Below, one piece after another: positions 10,189-19,210 of a DNA stretch of 64,000 nt. The DNA is from Verrucomicrobiota bacterium. Its GTDB lineage: Bacteria > Verrucomicrobiota > Verrucomicrobiia > Limisphaerales > PALSA-1396. The notes under the pieces were generated by a model. The model ran no database searches. It saw only the letters and a list, made by a program, of their open reading frames with translations, and was not told the origin of the DNA. The first letter of the stretch is position 1. Every line of letters starts with the position of its first letter. Position numbers and translations under genes: made by a program. The DNA is taken from the NCBI GenBank assembly GCA_016200005.1, contig JACQFP010000045.1, positions 48,129 to 112,128 on the forward strand, read 5' to 3'.

Positions 10189-10260
10189 GCTTGTTTGCTG
10201 CGCAACAATGGCCGGACCGATTGTTGAATTCAGATTGCTCCCGGTCGGCAAAAGAGGCAA

Positions 10261-11868
10261 ATGATCCGCGTGTCGCACGCTTATCCACATCTTCTCGGGG
10301 AGCTTTTGTCAGCCACGGCTGCGCGTTTGCCCGACAAGGAAGCGCTGGTCTTTGGCGATCAACGCGTGAGCTGGAGTGAGTTTGATCGCCGCGCGAACAA
10401 TCTGGCCAAGGCGTTCTTGAAACTGGGCATTCAGCGCGGTGAGCGGATCGGCGTCATTTCAACCACCCGGCCCGAATACCTTTACACTTATCTGGCTGCC
10501 GCGCGAATTGGCGCGGTGCTGGTTGGCTTCAGTGTGCTCTACACGCCAACGGAACTCGTTCGTCTTGCGCAACTGACGCGGCCCGTCGCCATGGTCGTGC
10601 TGGGGAAAGTTGCAGATAAGAAACTCGCTGCGTCGATCAAGCCGTTAATTGACCGGTTTTCCTTTGTCAGACTTTTCGTTGTCATCGGCGACGAAGCGCC
10701 TGCTGGAGCAATCCGTTTCGATGACTTGATTGCCGGGGATTATCACAATCAAGATCCTGCACTGGCTGCGCGCAAAGCCGGGTTGCAGGAAAACGAAGCG
10801 GCGCTCATCGTCTTCACTTCCGGCTCCACCGGCGTGCCCAAAGGCGCAGTGCTGACCCACAAGAACATTATCGACAACATCGCCGTGCAGGTCCGTCAGT
10901 TCGGCTCGCATGCAGACGTCCGCAGCATCCTTCATCTGCCGATGAACCACGTGGCCGGCTCGACCGAAACCACAATTCCCGCGTTGATGACCGGCGCCAC
11001 GCTCGTTCTGATGGACCATTTTCATCCACGCGGCACGCTGGAAACCATCCAGCGGGAGCGCATCACCATGCTGGGCCAGGTGCCGACGATGTTCATCATG
11101 GAGTTCAACCTGCCGGATTTCGCACAGTTCGATCTATCGACATTGCGCACGGTGGTGGTTGCCGGTGCAGCCACGCCGGCGCCCGTCATGGCAAGGATGA
11201 TGAAGCTGAATGAAAACGTGACTGTAATCACTGGCTACGGCATGACCGAGGTTGGCGGCTTCGTCACTTACACCGCACCCGACGATGTCGGAGAAACAAT
11301 TGCCCGCACCGTGGGCAAGGTCGCGCCGGAATTTGAATTGCGCATCGTGGACGATCAACACCGCGAGCTGCCGACCGGACAAGTGGGCGAGGTGGCGATT
11401 CGCGGCTCGTGTGTGATGCAGGGCTATTTTGAGAACCCGGTGGAAACGGCCGCGGCGATTGACGCGGAGGGTTGGTTTTACTCTGGCGATCAAGGCCGGT
11501 TGGACGCGCGCGGTTATCTGACTTTGGTGGATCGGAAAAAAGACATGTACATAACGGGCGGCTACAATGTTTATCCGCGTGAGATTGAGGAACATCTCAG
11601 TCAACATCCTCAGATTGCTTTCGTGGCCGTGCTCGGCACCAAGGACGATGTGATGGGCGAAGTGGGTGTGGCCTATGTAGTGGCGCGTCCGGGCGCAACT
11701 TTGACCGCCGACGAGCTCAAAGCCCACTGCAAAGCAGGTCTGGCCGAGTATAAAATCCCCCGGCACTTCGAGCTGCAAGAAAGACTGCCGCTCACACCTC
11801 TGGGCAAGGTTGACAAAATGAAATTGCGCATGGATGTGGCTGAAACGAATAATGCGAACCGCGACTAA
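10261..11868 (+). CDS. Acyl-CoA synthetase (AMP-forming, fatty-acid-CoA ligase family)
   Basis: 535 residues, the normal size. The ATP/AMP loop FTSGSTGVPKGAVLTH begins near residue 186. The adenylate motif is GYGMTEVGG. The hinge region YSGDQGRLDARGYL is followed by DRKKDMYITGGYNVYPREIE, and the catalytic lysine lies in the C-terminal PLGKVDKMKLR. The enzyme activates a carboxylic acid, probably a fatty acid, to its CoA thioester via an acyl-AMP. It sits between the YheT hydrolase and the crotonase-like gene on one strand, fitting beta-oxidation or acyl salvage. Chain length cannot be predicted. Confidence 0.93.
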   Translation: MIRVSHAYPHLLGELLSATAARLPDKEALVFGDQRVSWSEFDRRANNLAKAFLKLGIQRGERIGVISTTRPEYLYTYLAAARIGAVLVGFSVLYTPTELVRLAQLTRPVAMVVLGKVADKKLAASIKPLIDRFSFVRLFVVIGDEAPAGAIRFDDLIAGDYHNQDPALAARKAGLQENEAALIVFTSGSTGVPKGAVLTHKNIIDNIAVQVRQFGSHADVRSILHLPMNHVAGSTETTIPALMTGATLVLMDHFHPRGTLETIQRERITMLGQVPTMFIMEFNLPDFAQFDLSTLRTVVVAGAATPAPVMARMMKLNENVTVITGYGMTEVGGFVTYTAPDDVGETIARTVGKVAPEFELRIVDDQHRELPTGQVGEVAIRGSCVMQGYFENPVETAAAIDAEGWFYSGDQGRLDARGYLTLVDRKKDMYITGGYNVYPREIEEHLSQHPQIAFVAVLGTKDDVMGEVGVAYVVARPGATLTADELKAHCKAGLAEYKIPRHFELQERLPLTPLGKVDKMKLRMDVAETNNANRD

Positions 11869-11889
11869 TTCTCCGCTCGATCCGGCTGC

Positions 11890-11950
11890 CGCTCACCCGG
11901 CCAGATGCCATCCTCTCCCCCTCGGAGGGGGAGAGGGCAGGGTGAGGGGG
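11890..11950. repeat. REP-like element, family E (CTCTCCCC-hairpin), copy 1
   Basis: A 25-bp hairpin made of CCTCTCCCC and its complement lies at 11912-11937, flanked by CTCACCC and GGGTGAGGGG ends. It is related to copies at 29035, 53634, 53737, 57855 and more loosely 43209. It overlaps an artificial upstream extension of the crotonase-like reading frame. Confidence 0.8.
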
Positions 11951-11997
11951 CAGCCAAACAAATTGGGTCCACTCTCAACCTCCTATTGAACAACCAA

Positions 11998-12741
11998 GTG
12001 AAAACGATTGAACTGCAAAACACCGGCCCCGTCGCCTGGGTCTGGTTGAATCAACCCCAGCGCCTGAACGCCATCAATGAGACGACGTTGGCTGAGCTGC
12101 GTCTGGTTTTCGAAGAGTTGGATCGGAATGAGGAAGTGCGCGCCATTGTTCTGGCAGGTCGCGGGCCGGCTTTCTCAGCGGGATTCGACGTGGCGTACAT
12201 GGCTGGATTGACGCCCGAAGCCGTGGCGGATGGATTGGACGGAACGCGGGCGGTGTTCGATGTCATCGAGAAATGTTCCAAGCCACTCATCGCCGCGATT
12301 CATGGAGCGGTAATGGGCGGCGGCCTGCTCCTGGCCTTGGTTTCTGATTTGCGTCTCGCCAACGAGCGGGCGAGCTTCGGGGCACCGGAAGTCAAGATTG
12401 GCATTTTCCCGTCACTGGATTTGATTCCGCGATTGGAGCGGGTTGTCGGTGTGGGCCTGGCAAAAAAGATCGTGCTGACTGGTGAGCCAATCGATGCGAC
12501 CGAAGCGCACCGGATCGGTTTGGTCGAGCGCATCATTCCTGCGGAGTCATTGCACGCTGAAGCGCAGAAGTTGGCGGAGCAATTGGCCCGCTTGCCGCCT
12601 TTGGCGGTCCAGCTTGCCAAGGAGGCTTTTGCGGCCGCGCGAGGACCCGGTTATGCCGACTGGGAAAAGAAACAATTCGTCGCTTGTTGGGCTTCACCGC
12701 AACGGCCGGCCGCGATGCGCAAGTTTCTGGGCGCGGGTTGA
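11998..12741 (+). CDS. Enoyl-CoA hydratase/isomerase (crotonase) family protein
   Basis: About 247 residues from the GTG at 11998. The frame is open back to 11905, but that part translates the REP-like repeat, so homology (VKTIELQNTGPVAWVWLNQP) supports 11998; TTG at 11986 is another option. The oxyanion-hole segments are AGRGPAFSAGFDVAYM and AAIHGAVMGGGLLLALVSDL. The first catalytic Glu of classical crotonase (GGGCE) is Leu here, while the second Glu is kept in APEVKIG. This suggests an isomerase or non-hydratase activity rather than standard enoyl-CoA hydration. Last gene of the acyl-metabolism operon. Confidence 0.88.
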   Translation: MKTIELQNTGPVAWVWLNQPQRLNAINETTLAELRLVFEELDRNEEVRAIVLAGRGPAFSAGFDVAYMAGLTPEAVADGLDGTRAVFDVIEKCSKPLIAAIHGAVMGGGLLLALVSDLRLANERASFGAPEVKIGIFPSLDLIPRLERVVGVGLAKKIVLTGEPIDATEAHRIGLVERIIPAESLHAEAQKLAEQLARLPPLAVQLAKEAFAAARGPGYADWEKKQFVACWASPQRPAAMRKFLGAG

Positions 12742-12864
12742 TTGCCCGAATCGGAGATGGTTTCTTGCCGAGCCGTCGTCATCGCGGACGAAATTTTCAT
12801 TTTGCCGCGCTGACCCAGGTTGAAAATTCTCGTCTCTCTAGCGCAAACGCGCTACACTTTCGTC

Positions 12865-13323
12865 ATGCGGAAGAGAGCCAGCATTCTCATTCTAGTTGCG
12901 GCGTTACTCGTTGCGGTTGGTTGGCTGTCGGGTTGTGTCAGTGCGCCGACGTCAGGCCAAGGCGCGGCCAAGGGGGAAAAATTTAACCGCAAGCAGGCGT
13001 TGAAGGAGAAGCAGGCCATTGAACGGCGCTACGCCGAATTGCTGCCTCAGGCCATGAACCGGCCTTTGACCATCGAGGAATGGAACGCCATGTTGCAACC
13101 CAGACAGACAAAATTTGGGACCTTCGCATTGACGGAAGAGAAGATACTCGAGTACCTCGGTAAACCAGAACGCACCACCACCACCGAAAACACAATTCTT
13201 GGTGTCGTGGAGACCTGGATTTATCCCAACTACGTGCGCACCCAGAAGGCCGGCAAAACGGGAACATTGCTCGTGGCGTTTAAGAGCCGGCTTGTCTTTC
13301 TGGTCTCGACGCCGGAGGAGTAA
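12865..13323 (+). CDS. Small outer-membrane-type lipoprotein of unknown function
   Basis: 152 residues from the ATG at 12865, which directly precedes the signal peptide MRKRASILILVAALLVAVG. The lipobox WLSGC gives a lipidated Cys near residue 24. An open extension to 12820 adds a non-signal-like stretch and is rejected. After a charged segment (KEKQAIERRYAELLPQA) there is a C-terminal domain with ILEYLGKPERT and VETWIYPNYV. The LGxP...W.Y pattern recalls SmpA/BamE-like folds, but I cannot confirm this. Its neighbours give no functional hint. Confidence 0.72.
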   Translation: MRKRASILILVAALLVAVGWLSGCVSAPTSGQGAAKGEKFNRKQALKEKQAIERRYAELLPQAMNRPLTIEEWNAMLQPRQTKFGTFALTEEKILEYLGKPERTTTTENTILGVVETWIYPNYVRTQKAGKTGTLLVAFKSRLVFLVSTPEE

Positions 13324-13405
13324 TCTTAATTCCTGCCCCATTCCCAATCTGATCAATCGCGATGCAAAGGCAAGCAGACGATGAACAACGCGCTGATCCG
13401 GTCTC

Positions 13406-15391
13406 TCACCGTACGAACTTGAGAATCGCCAGCGCCAATGGGTCGTCGTCGTGCGTGATGCTGAGCATTTCGGAGATGTGGCTTTCGTGGGCCACAAAGA
13501 TCAGCTCGGATTTTAATCCGGCTTTGCGCAGCGCGGCGTGAAATTGTCGCGCTTGCGCCGGTAACGTCAGATAATCCCACTGACAATAGGTGACCAGGAA
13601 CGGCGGCTCGGAATCCTTGATGTGATTGAGCGGCGAAGCGTCTTTGCGGGCTTGCCCGTCTGTGCCGAACACCGACGCCTGGCTGTCGCCGGTTCCCAGA
13701 TTGAAAACACCGCTGAGGCAAATCGTCCCGCGAATATTTTTTTGGGAAAGGTTGTAGGGTTTCAAATACTTCTCGTCCAGCGTAAGCAGAGCGGAGAGGT
13801 GGCCGCCCGCTGAATGGCCGCCCACGTAAATGCGGTTCATATCGCCGCCGTATTCGCTGATATGCTTCACGACCCAGGCGAACGCTGCCGCCACATCTTC
13901 GATCTGTGCGGGGTGCGGATTTTTGGGGGCGAGCCGGTAGCTGGGTACGACGGTCAGAAGTCCTTCCTTGGCAAAACGATTTCCCACCGCTGGATATTGC
14001 GCCCGGTCGCCAAACCTCCACGCACCGCCGTGAATGAAAAAGAAAACCGGAGGCGATTTCTTGTCCTTGGGCAAATACAGATCGAGCTTATGTTTCCCTT
14101 CGTCTTCCGGTTTGCCTTCGATATAGACAATGTCCTTCTTCACCTCGACGTTCGAGGAAATCGCCGTCGAGGGCAGGCGGATGGCTTGAGCGGAAGGCGT
14201 CTTGATGTAAACCGGATTCGAATAAATCCACGGACGCTCTTCGCCATCAACGGTAAGCCACGCTTCCAGCCGGTACGCCCCGGCATCCTTGGCGGAGAAA
14301 TTCAAATTCGTGCCAGTGGTTTCCTCGACGACTTTGCCGTTATAAATCAATTTCAGCTTCGCCGCCAGCGGCGTGACCGCGGCGAGTCGCGTCGTACCCA
14401 GAAACGGAATCGTGTCGCCCATCGGATAAACGCCGAGATTATTTGCCGCGCCAAACGCAAAACCCGTCGGGTCGCAAAGCCAGTCGTGCGACACATAGAC
14501 GTTGCCATCGCGCAGCGCCCGGCGAATCTCCGGCTCGGTCAACCCACGCGCCAGAATGTGCGTCGAGAGGTGACGAAAGCTCACGTCATACGGGTCAATG
14601 GTCGTGCCGCCGATGACGCGATTCTGGTGGGCGTCATTCGCCGCGATGCCGGTAAAGCTGTTCGTTTGAGTTTCCCTGTCCCACTTTGCAAAGACTTCAG
14701 GGCGATGATCGCTGCCCGCTGCAAAACATTCGTCCGGGTAGGCTTTGAAGTTTTCCAGCACCTTCCGCCATTTGTCTGGATAGTTTGCGGCTTCGTTCAA
14801 GTAGTCATAAAATCGGTTGTCGATTTTGGCGTCAGTGTGGCGGTTGCAGATTTCCATGCCGGTGAAGCCGGTGGTCGCAGCATCATAACGGTCTTCAATT
14901 TGGGAGAGAAAGCGGAGTTCGCCGTCCGGCAACGGTTTTCGGTTTGCATCGAAGTTGGGAAAGCGTAAGACGCCGTCGTCGTCCTCCGAGCCGGCGATGA
15001 ACAGGACACCATCTCGCAAACCGTGCCAGGTCTCGGGCAGCGGGCCATGATGATCGGTGAACATGACCACACGAACGCCGGACTTCTTCGCTGCGTCGAG
15101 GACTTCCTGGCGTGTGCCCTTCGTGTGATCGGAATCGTCGGCGTGAATATGAATCACCGCGCGAAAATCTTCATAGACACCGAGGTTGGTCAAGGTCTGG
15201 CGTTCGCGCGCGAAACGCATTCGCGCTTCGTGCGCCGCTTTCAGATGTTCCGGTTCGAGGCGCTGCAGCGGGGTCAATGGTTCCGCTTTCGCGGCGGAAC
15301 AAATTCCCACGAGAACTGAAACGAAGAGGATCTGCAGGTTAACGGCGAAACGTGTCGAACTGGAACGAGTATTGAGACAAAAATATTTCAT
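13406..15391 (-). CDS. Exported fusion: CehA/McbA-type PHP metallohydrolase plus alpha/beta-hydrolase esterase
   Basis: 661 residues with an N-terminal signal peptide (about 16-36). Residues about 75-300 are a PHP-type metal-dependent domain of the CehA/McbA type: HIHADDSDHTKGTRQEV near 80 and VVMFTDHHGP near 110, with a further His in GSDHRPE. Residues about 430-661 are a BD-FAE/carboxylesterase-like alpha/beta hydrolase: oxyanion HGGAW near 454, nucleophile elbow GGHSAGGHL near 524, and a catalytic His candidate in VAHESHISEM. Fusing a PHP phosphoesterase-type domain to an esterase suggests action on a substrate with both bond types, or sequential release of an acyl-bearing product. Downstream on the same strand as the acylase gene. 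Confidence 0.85.
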   Translation of the reverse strand: MKYFCLNTRSSSTRFAVNLQILFVSVLVGICSAAKAEPLTPLQRLEPEHLKAAHEARMRFARERQTLTNLGVYEDFRAVIHIHADDSDHTKGTRQEVLDAAKKSGVRVVMFTDHHGPLPETWHGLRDGVLFIAGSEDDDGVLRFPNFDANRKPLPDGELRFLSQIEDRYDAATTGFTGMEICNRHTDAKIDNRFYDYLNEAANYPDKWRKVLENFKAYPDECFAAGSDHRPEVFAKWDRETQTNSFTGIAANDAHQNRVIGGTTIDPYDVSFRHLSTHILARGLTEPEIRRALRDGNVYVSHDWLCDPTGFAFGAANNLGVYPMGDTIPFLGTTRLAAVTPLAAKLKLIYNGKVVEETTGTNLNFSAKDAGAYRLEAWLTVDGEERPWIYSNPVYIKTPSAQAIRLPSTAISSNVEVKKDIVYIEGKPEDEGKHKLDLYLPKDKKSPPVFFFIHGGAWRFGDRAQYPAVGNRFAKEGLLTVVPSYRLAPKNPHPAQIEDVAAAFAWVVKHISEYGGDMNRIYVGGHSAGGHLSALLTLDEKYLKPYNLSQKNIRGTICLSGVFNLGTGDSQASVFGTDGQARKDASPLNHIKDSEPPFLVTYCQWDYLTLPAQARQFHAALRKAGLKSELIFVAHESHISEMLSITHDDDPLALAILKFVR

Positions 15392-15428
15392 AGCTGAAAG
15401 AACCGGACGAGCATGGTTATCGCGTCAT

Positions 15429-17585
15429 TCAAAATACCTTGCGCGCTTCCAAGTGCGCTTCAATTTCCTGGCGCGTCCGCCAGACTGGGCGCAGTTCTTT
15501 CCGCGCGAACAACGGCAATTGGTCGGTGCGATGCGGCGAGCCGGGTTGCGAGGAATTGCCGTAACCAATCAGTGCTTTCGCGCGCACGGGGTTCGAAAAC
15601 TCAATCGCCGCGACATACGAATCTCCACCCGCCATTTGCATCGGTCCGTTGTTCGCCCGGCCAAAGTAAGCGGCGCGGAAAATCCCCAGATCGCTCGGCC
15701 CACCGTTGGCTGGCAGATCCACCTTGTCAATGAGCAGATGATAAACCTTGCCCCACGCGACATCGAGTGATCCGTAGTCCGCTTGAACCTTGTCGGCGGC
15801 GGCTTCCAATGCGGCGACGGCCATCGCCGGATCAGCCAGTCCGTCCGGCGTGTCCAACGGTGATTTTTCACTCCAAGGAACCGCGAACGGACCGGACTTG
15901 CCCGCGCGTTGAGTCAGTTCCTTGAAAAAGGCCTCGAATAAAACCGCCCCGCGACTGCCTGCATCGGCACAGCGGTCCCAGGACTCCAGCACGGCCATTG
16001 CGCGTTGAGCGTTCTCGCCGCCCTTCTGTTTAACCGCGGAAGCCAGGTCGTCCAGAATCCGGTCGGCCAGTTCCATGCGCGTGGAATGTTTATAGCGAAC
16101 CAATTCGTCGAACGAAATCTTCGGATCTTCCATCAACATCCGCGCTGAACGTTGCGCGCGAAAGTGCATGAAGCGCGGCGCCATGTAGGAAGGAAATTTA
16201 TCGGCGTCGAGCGCCGGAGGAAACGTGGTCGTCCATGGCGGATCGTTCGCGTTCTGCAACCACCCGCTCGGCGGATCGACGACACGCGGCAGTTCTTCGT
16301 AGGGATGAGTTTTCGTCCACAAGGTTGCGGAGGTGTCGCCCGGCACTGTACCCGACCAGTTGTAATTCCCTTTGGGCCGGACCGGGGTCCGTCCACCAAA
16401 CAAGTGCAGGATGTGGCCGTCACGATCGGCATACATCACGGTGAACATGGGGTTTTGCAGACGCTTTTCCGCGGCTTCAAATTCCGCCAGGTTCCTGGCC
16501 CGGCCCATTTCCCAGTATTGTCGGGTCGTGTCAGGTTGATCAAGCCCGACGACGCGCAGCGCGAGCGCCTTCCCGCCTTTTTCTTCGACCACCGGGCCGT
16601 GGATGGAACGGCGCACAACCAGTTTTTCATCGCGCAATGTTCCGTCCTTTTGTTTCACCTTCAGCGTTTGTTCCTCGCGCTCGAACTTGCGCACGCCGCC
16701 GTCCCAACGATAGCCGCCGTCTGCCAAGGTCAATTCGTAGAGGTCGGCGCCGTCGTGCGTGTTGACGGTGTGCGTCCAACCGAGATAATCGTTGAACGCA
16801 ATGCTCAAGAGGGGCGAGCCGACCAGCGTCGCGCCGTAGAGGTTGACGCCGGGTGCGATGAATTGCGCTTCATACCAAAGAAAAAAATCCGCCCAACGCA
16901 GATGCGGGTTTGCCAGCAGCAGGGCGTGCCCGCTCTCGGAGTGCGATGGCGCAATCGCCCAAGCGTTCGAGCCGTCCGGATGCCAGTTCTTCGCTTGGTT
17001 TTTGACCGAGCCGGAATTGACCACAAAAGTGAAGTGCGTCACGCGTTGTCCGTGAGCGATGACGTCAGTGGCTTTCACCGGCAGGACAACTCTGACGTCG
17101 GCGCTGATCTGGTCGAGATGTTCTTTGGCGTAGTCGTTAATGCCGGAGGCGAAGGCGTCCAAGTAGTTGCGGAACTCTGGCGACTGCGCCTGATACCATT
17201 CCTCGGCACGACGCGGGACGCCCATCGTTCGAACCCACCGATCCGAATCGAGATAATCCGCGCCCCAGTATTCGGCGGCGCGTCCGCGCACCTGGCCGTA
17301 AAGACGAAGAATGAGATTGCCATGACTTTGCGCCTGCGCCCAACCGAAGCCGTGAAAAAGCCCGACTCCATCCTTGCCGTAAATGTGCGGAATGCCCCAT
17401 GTATCCCAAAGAATTTCGTTGCGTGCGACTGACTCGGATGCAGGCGACCGGGTTGAAGAAATGGGCGCAGTGCAGGAGGAAGCCAGGACCGCAATTACAA
17501 CGCTGAGAAGCCAAGCCGAGGTTTGTTTCCGGCGAGTGACGGAAATCAACCGCCGCGATTTGCAATTCCAATCAGTCATAAACAC
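15429..17585 (-). CDS. Penicillin-acylase-family Ntn hydrolase (lipoprotein)
   Basis: 718 residues. The start and first 37 residues form a basic, hydrophobic leader ending in the lipobox LASSC, so the protein is probably lipid-anchored. The N-terminal region with IPHIYGKDGVGLFHGFGWAQ matches the acylase A-chain. The self-cleavage and nucleophile Ser is near residue 206 in DGSNAWAIAPSHSESG, followed by LLANPHLRW. The family hydrolyses amide bonds in beta-lactams, acyl-homoserine lactones or related amides. The substrate here is unknown. It lies 37 bp upstream of the PHP-esterase fusion on the same strand, so co-transcription is likely. Confidence 0.92.
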   Translation of the reverse strand: MFMTDWNCKSRRLISVTRRKQTSAWLLSVVIAVLASSCTAPISSTRSPASESVARNEILWDTWGIPHIYGKDGVGLFHGFGWAQAQSHGNLILRLYGQVRGRAAEYWGADYLDSDRWVRTMGVPRRAEEWYQAQSPEFRNYLDAFASGINDYAKEHLDQISADVRVVLPVKATDVIAHGQRVTHFTFVVNSGSVKNQAKNWHPDGSNAWAIAPSHSESGHALLLANPHLRWADFFLWYEAQFIAPGVNLYGATLVGSPLLSIAFNDYLGWTHTVNTHDGADLYELTLADGGYRWDGGVRKFEREEQTLKVKQKDGTLRDEKLVVRRSIHGPVVEEKGGKALALRVVGLDQPDTTRQYWEMGRARNLAEFEAAEKRLQNPMFTVMYADRDGHILHLFGGRTPVRPKGNYNWSGTVPGDTSATLWTKTHPYEELPRVVDPPSGWLQNANDPPWTTTFPPALDADKFPSYMAPRFMHFRAQRSARMLMEDPKISFDELVRYKHSTRMELADRILDDLASAVKQKGGENAQRAMAVLESWDRCADAGSRGAVLFEAFFKELTQRAGKSGPFAVPWSEKSPLDTPDGLADPAMAVAALEAAADKVQADYGSLDVAWGKVYHLLIDKVDLPANGGPSDLGIFRAAYFGRANNGPMQMAGGDSYVAAIEFSNPVRAKALIGYGNSSQPGSPHRTDQLPLFARKELRPVWRTRQEIEAHLEARKVF

Positions 17586-17692
17586 TTTTCTGTGGTCGCC
17601 ATCGTTGACGCATTGGCAGTCTGTCGATTGGGTGGGCGCAGCTTAGTGAGCTTCCGCGCGAATGCGACTAAAAAATAAGCGAGTTGGGCAAT

Positions 17693-19177
17693 CTACAATT
17701 CATCGAGCGGCCACACCGGTCGCCGGACCTGCTGATAAGGAAGTGCGCGCAGGTTGCTGGAACAGGGGCCGGGCGTATCCACTGTCAGCAGGCGGGCGGC
17801 AATCGGTTCGTAAGCCCGGCGATGCGCGACGGCCGCTTTGACGCCAACCACGGAAAACTTCGCGGGGTCAATGCCTTGACTGCGCCATTGACCGAGATCA
17901 AAAGGAGGCGTGGGCCGACTCGTCAACAGTAACGTCAAACTCCCGTGCCTGACGACGGCGCAAGGACCCATGTCGACTTGTTGACCGCACATCGAAGCCA
18001 GGTGGCTCCGGGTGTCCTCCAGTTGAAATCTTCCATCGCTGCGCGAAACCAGTTCCACTTCCAAGCGCAACGGTCCCGCGTCCAAACGGCTTCCCCGACC
18101 ACCGAGATCCAGCACCATCGATGAACTAAGCGGCAGACCCGTGAGCCACGCCACGGCAGCGGGGTCACACAGCACCATAGCCGCGTTGTGGACTCGATGC
18201 CGAACCAAGGCGCGAAGCAGGCCGGTGCCATCGCCCGGCGCACCCGCGCCGATATTGTCCGAAGGCTCGGCCAGCACTGTGAGACCCGCTGGCAACGGGG
18301 ACAGTTCGCGTAGCACATCATCCACTGGTCGTTCTGCAACACAGCCTAATTCGCGATGTTTGATGGCGGCAGCACATAGCCGGTCGAGTGCTTGCTCGGC
18401 CGCGGCTGCGGAACCGGTGGTAACGATTGAAAAACTGACTCCCGTATCCGGCGTGTCGGCGAATGAAAAGCCGGGCACCACGTTTACGGCCCAAAAGGAC
18501 GAAGACTCTCGCTCAACTTCGCGCGCCAATTGTTCCAGCTCGCGCATTGGCTCGGTCGCTGTCGCGGTGCCGGTCGGCGGCCAGATGATCGGTGGATGCG
18601 CTGAGAACATTTTCGGGATTTCACCCGAACGAAAGCACCGCTCCAGCAGTCGCGCGGCCCGCTGCGCGGACTCACGGGCGTCGGTGTGTGGATTTTCGCG
18701 ATAGGCGACCAGGCAGTTGGCGTGCGTGGCCATCGTCGCAGTGAAGTTGGCGTGCAGATCGAATACGCCGAAGATTGGTAATCGATCCGCGCCGGGCAGC
18801 GCACGAAAGCGCCGGAGAATCTCGCCCTCCACGTCGAGGAACGATTCGGAAACCATCGCTCCGTGAAGCACGAGAAAAAGCCCATCAACTCCACGGGCCA
18901 GCGCCGGTTCGGCGTGCTCACGCAACTCGCTCCAGAAAGTTTCGACCGCCGCATCCGCCACCAGCCCGCCCGGTGAAGCGCGGTAATCAATCGTGGACAC
19001 GATTTCCCAGCCGAATTCCTTGGCCAATTCCAGCGCGCCTCCCAACGGTGACGGGTCGCCACAGACGCCCAGCAAAGTTTCGTCGCGCGCGATTTGGAAA
19101 TCGGCCAACCTGGTCCGACGCTCGACAAACGTGTTCGTCTCGTGGAACAAACCGGCGACGAGGACCCGTTTTTTCAT
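17693..19177 (-). CDS. M81 family metallopeptidase, MlrC (microcystinase C)-like
   Basis: About 494 residues from the ATG at 19177 (MKKRVLVAGLFHETNTF). An ATG 21 bp further upstream is possible but adds no conserved residues. Family landmarks are GLFHETNTF, VLHGAMVSESFLDVEGEILR, GVFDLHANFTATMATHANCL and AYRENPHTDARESAQRAA. MlrC from Sphingomonas degrades linearised microcystin products, but most homologues have unknown peptide or amide substrates. It lies just downstream of the RraA-like gene (33 bp), and this pairing suggests a shared catabolic route. Confidence 0.9.
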   Translation of the reverse strand: MKKRVLVAGLFHETNTFVERRTRLADFQIARDETLLGVCGDPSPLGGALELAKEFGWEIVSTIDYRASPGGLVADAAVETFWSELREHAEPALARGVDGLFLVLHGAMVSESFLDVEGEILRRFRALPGADRLPIFGVFDLHANFTATMATHANCLVAYRENPHTDARESAQRAARLLERCFRSGEIPKMFSAHPPIIWPPTGTATATEPMRELEQLAREVERESSSFWAVNVVPGFSFADTPDTGVSFSIVTTGSAAAAEQALDRLCAAAIKHRELGCVAERPVDDVLRELSPLPAGLTVLAEPSDNIGAGAPGDGTGLLRALVRHRVHNAAMVLCDPAAVAWLTGLPLSSSMVLDLGGRGSRLDAGPLRLEVELVSRSDGRFQLEDTRSHLASMCGQQVDMGPCAVVRHGSLTLLLTSRPTPPFDLGQWRSQGIDPAKFSVVGVKAAVAHRRAYEPIAARLLTVDTPGPCSSNLRALPYQQVRRPVWPLDEL

Positions 19178-19210
19178 CGAATTGAGCGAAGAGTCCAAAG
19201 CATTCGGACT

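Noticed and set aside
11905..11997. N-terminal extension of the crotonase-like protein
   Set aside because: It translates the family E repeat (the charged, repeat-derived string GRGQGEG), not conserved protein.
13814..14968. 384-codon plus-strand open frame antisense to the PHP-esterase fusion
   Set aside because: The minus-strand protein is unmistakable, and this frame has no recognised domain.
16152..17432. 426-codon plus-strand open frame within the penicillin-acylase gene
   Set aside because: Antisense to a protein with a clear Ntn-hydrolase signature; no motif of its own.
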